NCBI GenBank assembly: GCA_000499405.2
Contig: HG738138.1
Coordinates: 11,711,208-11,775,207, forward strand
Length of the DNA stretch: 64,000 bases
Direction of reading: 5' to 3'
Source: Onchocerca volvulus
Lineage: Eukaryota > Nematoda > Chromadorea > Rhabditida > Onchocercidae
This document shows positions 1 to 12,082 of the stretch, piece by piece; the first letter of the stretch is position 1, and each line of letters begins with the position of its first letter. Made by a program: the position numbers and the translations under genes. A model generated the notes under the pieces. It ran no database searches, had not been told where the DNA came from, and saw only the letters and a list, made by a program, of their open reading frames with translations.

Positions 1-2885
1 TGACAGTTGACAGGGTGGGAAGGGGTGAAGGGAGAAGGAAAAATTATAGCTGAATATAGTAATAAATGATTGTTGATTGTGATAAATGATACTATTTGGT
101 GCCATTGAACGATGGGTGGACAATGACGAGAAGAAGAATGAAAAATATAATAATGACTGATAATATAAATCAAAAATATGCAAATGAATTATAAGGGGAC
201 ACGTGGTGATTGGCTACGGAAATTTTAGGCAAACGGAAATCTTTTTGACTACGCTTCACATATGGCGTTTGTTCAAATAGCATCAAAAGTAACAAGATGC
301 CAGATGATCCTTGCTTCTTCTTATGATATGATAATTTCCTCCTTTGTATAACACCAACAATTTGATTTTTTTTTTTTAAATTTTTAAGAAAATGAAAAAG
401 AAATTCAGTATTAATTTTATTCCATTTTTAAATATCGAAAAACCAGAATGGTTAAAAAAAGGTAAGTATAGTGAGATTAGCTTAAAAAACGGCTATCAAG
501 GCTATAATTAAGAAACCATTATATAAGCCTGTTGCTTAAAAGGTGAAACCTTCTGAAACAATCATTGCTTATGAATGATGCAAAAGCAAAAAAAAAAAAA
601 AAAAGAATGAACCTTACAGAATTCATTTTAGTAGCGGGAATAAAAATCTATTGGAATAATTAAACGTTTATTTTTTAATTAAATCAAATTTGAATTTTCG
701 ATTATAGAATAAAATCGAAAATTATTCACTGTTTACCTCATTTTCTTTATTTGTTTAAATTAATTTCAAAATATGAAATGTTCTTTTTCATTTTTCTCTT
801 TTTTTTATTGATTTCTTATTAACAACAGAGACAATAAACAATATGCGAGCATGTTGAAGAAATTCGCATTAGAAACTGCCATGGGTGCGCAATTTTCTAA
901 ACAATTTCCGGTTCTCACACATCAGAAAGCTAGCGGACCGTTAATCAGAAATTGTTGATTACTAATTCGAGTAGTTTTTGAATACTGACGATGATGAATG
1001 TGTCAACAGGAGAGAAAAAGGGTAAGAATGAAAAAAAAAAAAAAAAGGAAACATAGGAAAGAAAGTTTTGCACAATCACTATGATGCCACTAATTAAATT
1101 TTTTTTTCCCAATAAATTTTTGGAAATGAAATGAATAACATTTTTATTTGCACGGAGAGAAAAAACAAGGATAAATGATGGACAATCATGGATTCGGACG
1201 AAAATCTTAAATTATTACAATAAGTATTTTGAAAAATATGCTAATATTCAGGATAAAACTTCGAATGTTCACTAAAAATGATACATATTCGGAGGAAATC
1301 CATTTATTGTTTTTTAAAATGCATATATATTTCAAAATGGTAACACAACATTCTGCATTTAATGGTATTGCAATAACTATGAATTTTTCGAATTTTTAAT
1401 ATCGATTTTAATTATAAGACGAACTATCGATTCAGAAAGTATCAAATTACAGAAATAAGAGATAAAAAAAGAAGAGAAAAATCGAGATGTTTAAATGAGA
1501 TAACAGATAAAATATTGAAAATTCTGATAAGCAAAATCGAACAGATAATTATGAGAATTCAAACTTCAACAAAAATTTGGAATTAAGCTGATTACTTATT
1601 GCATTTTGTCTTTAAAAATTAATCCGACTGGTTTTATTTTCTGCAAATGAAAAGAAGGAAAGATCAAATAGTCAGTTTAAAAATATTTTCGAAAAAATGC
1701 AAATTTATTAAATCTATTTCTTGTTTAACAAAATTGGTGTTGATAAAAGAAGAGGGAAGAAAAGAGGAAAAAAAATTAATTTGCAGACATGTTCAATACA
1801 AAAAAAAAGAAAAAAATTCTGCAATAATCAGTTTTTGCTAAACTGTATGAATATTGGCAAGAATGGACTTCTTTTTTTTATTTTGCTTTTTTTTTTAACC
1901 TCAGTATTTGAACACTCCAAAATCATTCTATGGTTAACATTTTGATGTCCAAGAGTGACATTTATAGCACACGTATCTTATGAAATTTTTAAAAAAGAGT
2001 AAAATTCACGACTGATTGATCGAAATATTCATATAAGAAAAAAAATTCCAAAAAATCATCGTCCCAATTCAACTATTGCATCTTTTATTCAATTTGCAAG
2101 TGTCAACGAATGTAATTCGAAGATATTTCAAACAATTGTTTATTTCATTTCAGTTGTAATGAACTCTATAAAATTAAATTGTCGTCGACATTTGCCAAAC
2201 AAATGATATTTGATATCAAATAAATATACATCATGTTACTACCCGAAGGACATAAATATAAACAATAATATTGGAATTAGAATTGATACAGAATCGAAAT
2301 AATGAAAAAAAAAAAAAAGGGACAAAACAAAACAAAAACCTATGAATATCACAAATGAATTATACCAATATGCGAGCAAAAGTTTAGAGGAAAAAAAGTA
2401 TACTATGCTATTAGCACTATAAACTAATATCAGTAGAGGGCTTAAATGAATGACAACCGGTTTGCCTCCGGTGATAATTACCGCAAAGTGCTTGCTTTAC
2501 GCATTGAAAACAAACAAGCAATGTAGAAGATCTGACAATCATGAGTGAAGGAAAAATCAGGATGTGTTGTTCGCTTTACTGATAATCTGTGAATGGCACA
2601 TATCCATAAAAAAGAATAGCAACTACGCCAACTAATTAGGTAATTTTCACGAATAAACAAATTTATTAAGTTTTTTTTTTTGTTCTGATTTAAAACTTAA
2701 ATTATAAGAAATTCATTCAATTTTATTTAGATTTAAAATATCACAAAAAAAAAAAAAAATTTCTTTTCTTTTTTTAATGAGGTGATAATCCTGATATAAT
2801 TAGTTGTTCATTTAAAATAATCCATACTATTCAAGTTTCAGAATGAAGAATACACATATAATCACAATAATCGCTGATATGTTGC
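1..2885. other. non-coding flank downstream of the IP3 5-phosphatase gene
   Basis: No gene could be assigned here. The stretch is AT-rich with many A and T runs. Two short patches are richer in G+C than their surroundings: 851-958, a 35-codon open frame on the plus strand, and about 2447-2660, with short open frames on both strands. The part next to 2885 is the presumed 3' untranslated region of the minus-strand phosphatase gene; an AATAAA on the minus strand lies at 2722-2727. Confidence 0.6.
2722..2727 (-). terminator. candidate polyadenylation signal of the IP3 5-phosphatase gene
   Basis: The minus strand reads AATAAA here, about 160 bases past the TGA stop at 2886-2888. The hexamer is the canonical animal cleavage signal, but this genome is so AT-rich that chance copies are common. 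The call rests on position and orientation only. Confidence 0.4.
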
Positions 2886-5800
2886 TCATAGAATCATGCT
2901 GAATGATAACATCACCGGCTGCAAAATTAATATAATATTTATAACTTTATAGCAGAATTTTATAAATAAAAATCGTAATTTTCCTGTTTGCAAAAAAAAA
3001 ACTTGTCAACTGACATATATTACTTTATAAATTACAATGCAAACGGAAAAGTTTAAACTTAATCTGAGGTCAAGAAATTTTAATTGTAAACTTAAAATCA
3101 AGAAACTTCAGTTAAAAGAAAAAAAAATGGAGAAAATGTTAACCTTATGATCACCCATACATACATCTTTCCCAAAACTATCATATTTGGCAAATTTATC
3201 TCGTTTAACCATTTCTAAAGCTCGTGAATTCATTAGTACACGATCACACCATGCTGGCGCACGTGTTTTCATCAAGGATTCCGATTCATCCGGATTTTCA
3301 CTCCACGGATATCTAAAAGCATAAAATTCAGAAAAAAAAACAACTTTTGATGCAAAAATAATTACTGACTAATTAAAAATGTGAGCAAGTTCTTAATTTT
3401 ACATGTCAGCAAGTACACCGTGCAATGTTGTATTACGTAAGCAACATGCTCATTTGAAGCTTCATCCTAAAAAAAGGAAAGACAGAGAAAATATGGAAGA
3501 TTAAAATGGAAACGTGAAGACAAATTTCTAGAATTAGAATGAGAACCATTTCAGAATTTGAATAAAAACTGAACATACGTAGGTGGAAAATTGATGCTAA
3601 GTTCCCGTAGATATGGAAAATTATGTACTTCTCGATCATCTTCCAAATAACCCTGCCATTCATTCAATAATCGTTTATGGTTGAAATAATCGAACAGTTT
3701 CTTTTCAATTCGAAGTATGCAACTAAATCAAGGGCCTGATGATAATTTGCTTAATTATAAATTCTAATTCGAAATATAACAAAATCTAACAGTAATGACC
3801 TCCACTTTGTATTATAGCACATGCAATATCTTCAGAATTTAAAATAAAACATATTTATGAAATTAAGCGATGATATATTAAAGTAATTAAATTGTCTATA
3901 GATTATAGGATAATTGTTCAGCATGACTTGTAGTTATATGGTATGACATTGATGAATTTATAATAATTTCATTACCATATTATAATTATAATTTAACTAA
4001 TATATTGCAATTGATATTATTTGAAAGCATGTGGAACAAAACAGAAACTAATTATAATCAAATTTCATACCTTCAACTCACCTGGATCGTATATTACTAG
4101 TGGAATTATCAGGTGATCGCCGGAATTCGATCGCTGATACAGTTCTTCTAAAGTCTGCCATTGGTTTAAGTTCATTTGTATTTGGAGAGTTAGCCGTTAA
4201 AAAATCTCCGTATCCATCGGTACTGCAGATGCTTGATTGAGTAGATTCTGTTGAATCTTCCCGTAAATCAGCATCATCCGTTATACGCTGCAATAAGATC
4301 TTTCAGATAAGATAAGGACTTTTTCCCCAAGAATTATACGCAACTATGAATAGCAACTTGATAGACCATTTCCTGGATAAAATATTCTCAAGAATTTCCG
4401 TTTGAAACTTTCATAAAAATTTAATATATGTTGTTTACAAAAATAATACTTTTGCAAAACCTAAAAAAGATGTCTAACAAAATTTTGGATGAAAAGTTTC
4501 TAAATGATTTAGATCAACATGTGCTGAAAAAGTTTCAGAATTCACGCTGTAATAAATCACTTTGAATCAATTCCAAAAGATATCGCGATTAATGGATGAA
4601 AAAAAAGTTTAAATTTACGTTCAAAAACGATTGCAAATCGAGTCGAAAATTCAAATCACCAAATAAGAAAAGTGGACATGAATGCATGTCATCTTCATTG
4701 ACCCGTTTTAATTCGTTCAAAACAAAATTTAAAGCTCGTTTTCGATTTTCACTATAAAGTGCAGGATTCTGCAAATTTCAAATTTCAAAATTTTCATCAT
4801 TTCTACTAATGTTGCGTTAAATTATTACGCTTTCTCCTTTCCTCTCCCGGGAAAAAATTTCTAGGTAAATTGCTATAACTTCCAGATTTATTCTATGTTT
4901 GATGCAACATATTTTTATTTTTGGTTTAACACTACAATTATCAATCATATCACAGTAATCTTGCGAAGAAATATTGAAGATTTTTAGCCACTGAATTACT
5001 TACTTTTTCCTATAATTCATTTACAAAAAAAGCTACAGTTGAATTTCAAAAATCTCACCCTTTGATCATTGATCAATTGTCAATTTGCGGTAAGAGTTAT
5101 TTTGAATCACATATTGCATTTTTTCAAAAGTTATACTTTCAGGTATACATATAAGTTAATGAAAAGAAACCTCATGTATGAGGGCAATGTTAGATTCATC
5201 GTGGAAAAGATGTACATTGACAAAATCGAACACACTGGAAAATTATGTGCAGATAGATTTATTTGTGGAAAATTTTGGAGAGTATAATATCCGTAATTTC
5301 CATACTAATGTTGCATAGCTTTTTAATTTATCTTCCTCTTAACATATTAAGTCAACAGTTCTGAATATAATCCTTGACATATTAAATTAATCATTTTAAA
5401 TATAATCTAAGCACTATTCTGAATCGAATTTAAAAATTGCAATCTCATCCGAAAACATCAATTCCGTTTAGTTAAATTAATTAAGAAGTAAATTAACGTT
5501 TGATCAATACGAAATCGACAATGCATATATCCTTTCCTGCCCCATTTGACGGTTGGCCAGAAATCTTTCGGAAATTTAGCTTTACGCAACATTCGACATT
5601 TCAATAGACCACGATCGTATGTTTCGAAAACTTTTTCCAATTTGACAAATTGCTTCGTTATAAAATCATATTGCCGTATGCGCGGTAATGTTACATCATT
5701 AATGAAAAATAGTGAACCAAGAGCCTGTAAGCTTATTTATTTGCTATGTAATTATTTCGATTATAATAAATTTTTTTTTAAAATTATTTCGTGAAATGGG

Positions 5801-5982
5801 AAAGAGCATTTTTAAACATTAAATGCTTGAAAATTTTCAAAAAGATAAAAAATTTTCCGGAATTTATAAAACTTAACAAAACAAATAAATACAATCATAT
5901 CATAGAATATTCTTTTTTTTTTTTTTGAAAGAAGCGAGAAATTTCAAATACTATGCAAGAAAAATAAGTCAGTCACATTTTT

Positions 5983-6040
<58 letters not shown>

Positions 6041-7936
6041 AAAGAAAAAACATACATTGTAACTTTCAGGTAGATCAAATTCAAGATCCAGGTAAGCACG
6101 ACCGGTTGAATATCCCATTTCATGCATACTTGTCGCTACATGATTCAAAAAAGCTGGTACCTGGCTGATACATTCCTCGAAGTTTTTCCCACCAACTTCC
6201 TGCATATGTATAGCAATGAAATGTGCATTGCTCTCTTTGATAACCTAAAATTTATATTAGAGAGATTTTGTTGCAATATTAAATTTATTTACCTAAATTT
6301 ATAAAAGATTCTGCACCACTCACAAGGCAAAATATATGGTATATGATAATAATGACACATATTAACTTGAAATAATTTTTAATTATTTTTACATTTTCAT
6401 TCATTATTCCAAATAATTCAGGATGATTTAAATGATCCCTCAGTAGAACATGAAAAAACCGCAATAATGCTAAAGAATACCGAATATGAATGATTTAAAT
6501 TATTTTAATTGAAATTACGTTACTAATCATCAAATTATTTATCTTCTAGAATCATCCATTTGCTGGTTAATCATCTGTTTCGTTTTCAGTCAATCATCCC
6601 TTCTCGAATCACTCTGATCAACTTTCAGTCATCATCACAAACTGTAATTCGCTTCATCAGTTTTTCTATCTTTCGTTATAAATTATATATTTTTTGCAAG
6701 CCTTCTTAAACCTTTCTGTCAAACTACAATATCTTGCTATCGTCATCAATTTTGAAACATGAACATTATTTCGATTCGAGAAATTTTTTCTTCTGTAATG
6801 CTACTTTCTCATCCTGCATGATTCTGGCAGAAAACACAAATTAACGGTACTAGAAGAAATAATTCTCCTTTTTAAACCACTCCAAACATAACTCTTCTAT
6901 GCTCGAAAAACCAATAATTTTCAATGCTTAATAATAGACTAATCAATCATTCTGTTATCATTCATAATTAATGATCCCATATCATCATACACCTTGCATA
7001 ACATATTCACATACACACTCAATTATATTAAATTTTTTTGAAATTTAGTAATTTAATTACATAAGTTTCATTTGATTTGATAACTACTTCTACGTGGTGT
7101 AGATTTACTTATAGTTTTGGGTACTAGAAATGATTAGAATCGTATTTTATGAAAATTGAAATTCAAATCTTGAATTAGAATTATCAGATTAATAGCAATT
7201 AATTCAGGTACAAAAGTGATCAGTTTCACTTTAAATGTTGAAATTTTCTAAGTTTCATAAATGCAATTAACTGCTATAGATTTTAGTGCTTACACATTTT
7301 TCTTTTTCTAATTTTCTTTTCTTTTGTTGTAAAACTACTTCAAAAAAAAAAAAAAAAAATGTTTCTTTAAGATTAATAAAATGATTCCTTTTCTTTCTTC
7401 CATTTAGCTTCAATTTCTCTCCTCTTATTTCCTTGAAAAAAAAAAAAAAGAATTCCGGCTGAATTCCCTCAGATCGAATCAACAATAATTGATTTCCATG
7501 AATTTATTTATCTATTTATCTTTCTCAACTTCATATTTTCTTTAAATACAAAATTTTTCTGGAAAAAAAAGAAGAAATAAAATCAACAGTTTGTTTGCTT
7601 AAAAGATAACTCTTACCTGTGTGAAAGTTGCCAGCCAAGCGTGATGTATTCGGCATGACTGAAAATATACAATGAAATAAGTAAATTGAACTATCAACAA
7701 CTTTTGTTTTTTTTTGTTTTTATATTTATTTTCTTGCAATTCTTTTTTTTTCTTACTAAACAAGACAAAATTTGTTCAGTCGGATATTGAAAAAAAATTT
7801 TTACAGAAAATAAAAATAATAGCAAGAAAATCAATATATCAATAACTGAAGGAAAAAAAAGGAAAAGGAATGTTGTAAAAATATTAACCTCTTCAAAAAG
7901 TGATCCAACATTAGCAGTTATAAGCAAGAATTTCAT
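2886..7936 (-). CDS. ipp-5: type I inositol 1,4,5-trisphosphate 5-phosphatase (INPP5A family), ten exons, complete
   Basis: Known family role: removes the 5-phosphate of IP3, ending calcium release from the ER. Exons, in transcript order: 7936-7889, 7658-7617, 6244-6056, 5724-5498, 5234-5171, 4768-4619, 4287-4082, 3722-3579, 3312-3144, 2918-2886. All junctions keep phase, giving 423 aa against 412 in human INPP5A. Visible landmarks: N-terminal MKFLLITANVGSLFEE; HMQEVGGKNFEE; the insert-proximal block VNVHLFHDESN; the phosphatase signature FLFGDLNFRLD; PAWCDRVLM; and the catalytic GDHKP. Exon 7 supplies a serine/threonine-rich insert of about 60 residues that human INPP5A lacks. The protein ends PVMLSFSMIL, so the C-terminal CaaX prenylation box of the mammalian enzyme is absent. 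The ATG at 7934-7936 is chosen because it matches the family N-terminus directly. Upstream untranslated exons are not resolved. Confidence 0.93.
5984..6038 (+). repeat. poly(A) tract of 55 bases inside an intron
   Basis: An uninterrupted A run lies in the third intron of the IP3 5-phosphatase gene, about a dozen bases past the splice donor that follows exon 3 (donor at 6050-6055, minus strand). On the transcript it is a long U tract directly after the donor. U-rich sequence there can favour splice-site recognition, but the length may be inexact because of assembly across a homopolymer. Confidence 0.85.
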
Positions 7937-8833
7937 AATTTAGTTTTTTAAAATATTTAATCGAAAATTTGTTAGAAATATAGCAATCGTAGTAGTTAGT
8001 AGTAATGTGACAGAACAAGAAATATTATTTCTGGATATTTATTCGGGATATACGATAGTAAATGTGTCGTAATATCCTTTTCTATTTGCTAATAAATTTG
8101 AGGAATTGGAAGAATTATCGTCATATATTTTGGAAGACGGTTTATCCTTTAAACGCTATTTGATAGCATTAATTTGATTTTAAATTCAATTTTATCCATC
8201 TCATCTTGTCATATTATCCATCATATAGCACGAAATCCTGAAACACCTTTCATATATTCTTCGAATAATTCAAAAAGAAAAACGAACTTAATATGTAAAA
8301 ACTTTTTTAATAAAACCAAAATTAATATAATAGTCAATAGTTTTATGCCAAAAATAGTGTTCTCTTCTTAACACTGCCACAATAAAATTTGATAATTGAC
8401 GACTAAACATGCAATTGATTTCAAGGTCTAGTTTTTTTTTTTTTTTATTTACATGACATCTGAAAATTGAACTCTAAAAAAAAAACAGAAAACAAAAAAT
8501 AAAACAAAAACTTGAGCTTTGTTCCAATTTTTTTTTTAATTCTTATTTAATGCATTATCGATGAGTAACATGTGCAATTTGTTACGGTCATATTACACTT
8601 ATTTTAACAAACGGATCTGGAGAATTTTTCCCCGCATATTAAGATGTCTTTAATAATGTCGCTGAAAAATATAACAAATGTTAAGCATTTATAGAGTATT
8701 AAGAGAAAATTAAAATTGAAGTTAAACTTAAACTTGGCTTTTTTATAATTCATTTTAAACGCCCTAAAGACGAAAATGCAATAATATGCAATCAACAATA
8801 AATAAAAATTAAACTTAGGAAGATACCTATTTC

Positions 8834-11135
8834 TTAATCTTTCTTAATATCACATGAAGAACCCAAGGATTTATCTAAGGTCACATTATTCACAATAATG
8901 GAGCATGGAGATATTTCGGCAATGAGGCTAGTAATATCAGGCTTTAAATCACTCCGTCTAATCAATTCACTGATAATGATTACCGAAATATCTTACATCT
9001 TTTGATTTTTCCCAGGCAATACTCATTGTATTTCTTAGCATTCTTCCAATTTTTACATCTTTTGCTATTCCCGAGCATATTTCTTAATGTAAATGCCCTG
9101 ATTTGCAGAAATATGACGAGTGAAAATGGAAATTTTACTGAAAAAAAAAAAAAAAAAGTTGATCAAGATGACAGAATCATTCATATACATACAGTAAATA
9201 ATACTGTGACAGCGAGATGATAAAATGAAATGATAAAATTGGAGCGATCAAAAGATGACAGATAGGATCGCAAAGGTGAGAGGAAGAAGGAAATGGTAAA
9301 TAATTTTAAGTCATTGAGCTGATGTTGCGCTAATTTGGCCTGCGATGGACGAACGAGAAGGACAAACAAAAAATTCTTACTAATATTACTATTAAAACTT
9401 CGAAAATATTTTAAAATTGTAATACATATTATTAATTGTTTGTTCAAAAAAAAAAAAATCAATCACCCGCAAAATTGCTTGCCAAAATTTCTTGGTTTTT
9501 TAAAAATAATTTATAAAATTTAAGTTAATTTTGATACGATATCGCTGAAACATGATGATATATGTATGCTATATGTTAGCAAAATTTCCATAATCTCTTT
9601 ATTGTATATCAGCCATTTCTTATGAATTTATAGATAAATTTATAAAATTAAGCGTAAGAATGAAAAGATTGTGATAATTATATATTTCATTAAAATTATT
9701 AAAATAATCGTTTTCTTCCTCGAAAAAAAATTGATGACTATTCTTTCACATTTCCATAAGTATATGTTCAAATTATCCAAAAGAAAAAATTTAATGATTC
9801 AAAACTTTTGTTATAATAATTTTTGAGAATTTTTATTCTCTCTTGTATTATAACAGTCAAAGGTTTTATGATTCAGGCCTATTTGATCTTGTTTTATTTA
9901 ACCTTACAACTATTTATTAAAATCATCGTAGGAAAAAGCAAAAATATGTTTTATCAAAAATAAAGCGAAATTTGCAAGGAATATTTTAATTAATAACTGA
10001 TAAAATACCGTATTAAAACTTCCTCTTTTTTGAGGGAATATAAGTAAAAATATGCTAATAACGATAATGACAATAATAATGATTATATTTTTCTAAATTT
10101 TAATTTAAAATACTATTCTGGTCATATAAGTAAACACCACTACATCCATTTATTGATTTTAAAACAAAAGAAAAAAGAAAGAAAAAAAAACACGGATCAT
10201 CAAAAAAAGTATCAGATTAATAATTTTGACGCATGCACTATTGATATAAAAAGGTTCAAAATTTCCAAATGTTCTCATATCGGTGATTCAGAATTGAAAC
10301 AAACAATCGACTGTTCGTTCATTCGATAACCTTTTTGAGGTATAATTAAAAATGGATTATAAATTTAATTTATTAAAATTAGAAATTAAGGATAACATTT
10401 ATATGCATATAAACTATAAAAGGCATTGGTAACGATTATATCAAAAACCAATTTTTGAAATGGTATCTATAATGCGAAAAAGAGGCGCAATAATTTTTTC
10501 TTTTTGTGTAAAGTCTATAATGTAATGCGGAAATTATGTAAGTGAAGTATTTCAAAAATATGTGATTCATTTGAGAAATGTACAACCTTTTGAAAAATAA
10601 AAACAAAAGTCAAAAACTTGATTATCTTTTTGCTAAATTTCATTCTACTATCCAGTATTGAAAATTATAATCAAAACTGTCATTCTATCTAAATAAAAGG
10701 CAGAGAAAAGGTTTAAATTTATTTTTAGGAAAAAAAAATGAAAAATAAAAAGAGCAATAAAACGAATAATCCAAAAAGAAGGCAAAAGCAATAAAGAAAT
10801 CATCGTCAAAAATGCAAAATAATGGAATTACGAATCTACGATTCAATCGTCCTTTTGGCATCTGTTCAAACATGAAAAGTTAACGTCAACGAGTCTCTAT
10901 CACATATGTTTAATGCGCAAAAAAGAAAAAACACTTTAAGCTGTATGATAGAAATTAAAATTATAATATATATGCCCAAAAATTTTCGTGAAATTCAAAA
11001 GAAGCATTTTTGAAATCGAAATAGTTTACTTGGAAATATTAATTATTTACATTGACAAAAGAAGGACGTCATACGAAGTCGTTCTGTGTCTCGAATTTCC
11101 ATCTCACAATCGATTTTGCCTTCCCTTCCATCCAT
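8834..11135 (-). CDS. possible two-exon small protein, 80 aa, unrecognised
   Basis: Candidate exon 1 is 11135-11051: an ATG followed by 28 codons rich in charged residues (DGREGKIDCEMEIRDTERLR) and ending in a good GTAAAT donor in phase 1. Candidate exon 2 is 8991-8834: in the matching phase it reads on through SELIRRSDLKPDITSLIAEI and SLGSSCDIKKD to a TAA stop. Both patches are open and look coding against a background full of stops. Against it, the acceptor of exon 2 (TGTAAG) has no pyrimidine tract, the plus strand of exon 2 is open too, and the patch contains an imperfect inverted repeat (8910-8922 with 8982-8995). I recognise no domain. It could instead be two unrelated remnants or a decayed repeat. 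Confidence 0.22.
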
Positions 11136-11945
11136 TTCTTTCGATTAAATAACGGAAAAAGCATAAGGATGTGACGCTCAAAAATTAGGTGTCCAAATTA
11201 AAATTTGCAAAAATTCATGGCAATCCAATCGCGCAGTATTCTAAATTTATCAGTTATCACATTTATTTAATTATTTTCAATTCGCTATGTTTCTACCTTT
11301 AATTTTATGATTTTAATTATTCAACAATTTCTACTTCTTTTGTTAATGTTAAACTTGATTTTCTGGTTGCTTCTTATCCGTGAATTCTGATTGTTGTACA
11401 TGATAAGACATGAAATTTAGATAGTAAGTGATAACAAATATTCGATATTTTTTGCCAATTTTTTTTCGATAATAGGAATTGAATTTATTTGTTATCTTAA
11501 AGATTAATGGAAAGAAATGTTAACGATAAAATCTTTTTTCTATTTTTCATTGATTGAAGAATTACAAAAGGAATAAGAGAACGAAGAAATTACTCTATCT
11601 GTCCAGTTATTTCATATATTTATGTTTTTTTATTCAACTTTATAGACTTTGGATAGTTAATAAAGTTATGAAAAATTTAGACTATAGAAAGTTTAGGCTT
11701 TTAACATTTTAATAATAACCACTGTAAACATCATGTCTTGTAAACTGATGAAAAAAAAAATAATTTTGAGATATGTTTAAATTTAAAAAACCAAACTGAA
11801 ATTTCTGAATTTACATTTTATAAATAGTGTAAAAAAATAAACATAATGTCAAGAAAACCAAAATATTTTATAGAATATAGATGTGGTGAAATAATCAAGA
11901 AATCTTTGTATTATAGGAATATCTTGATATAATCAAGCTTTTGAC

Positions 11946-12082
11946 CTTTACACTATAAGTTAAAATATTGTAAATTGTGCTGTGCTATGACTTAGAAGTA
12001 GGAAAAAAATCCCTTTGCATTTAAGGTTAACATATTCTAAATTAACTCTCTTTGCGCTATAAGTTAACATGTTGTAAATTGT
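11946..12082. repeat. three diverged copies of a 33-base repeat
   Basis: Copies at 11946-11978, 12013-12045 and 12050-12082 share the frame CTTT-RC-..-TAAGTTAA-AT-TTGTAAATT. The first and third agree at all but a few positions; the middle one is more diverged. No gene overlaps them. Confidence 0.6.
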
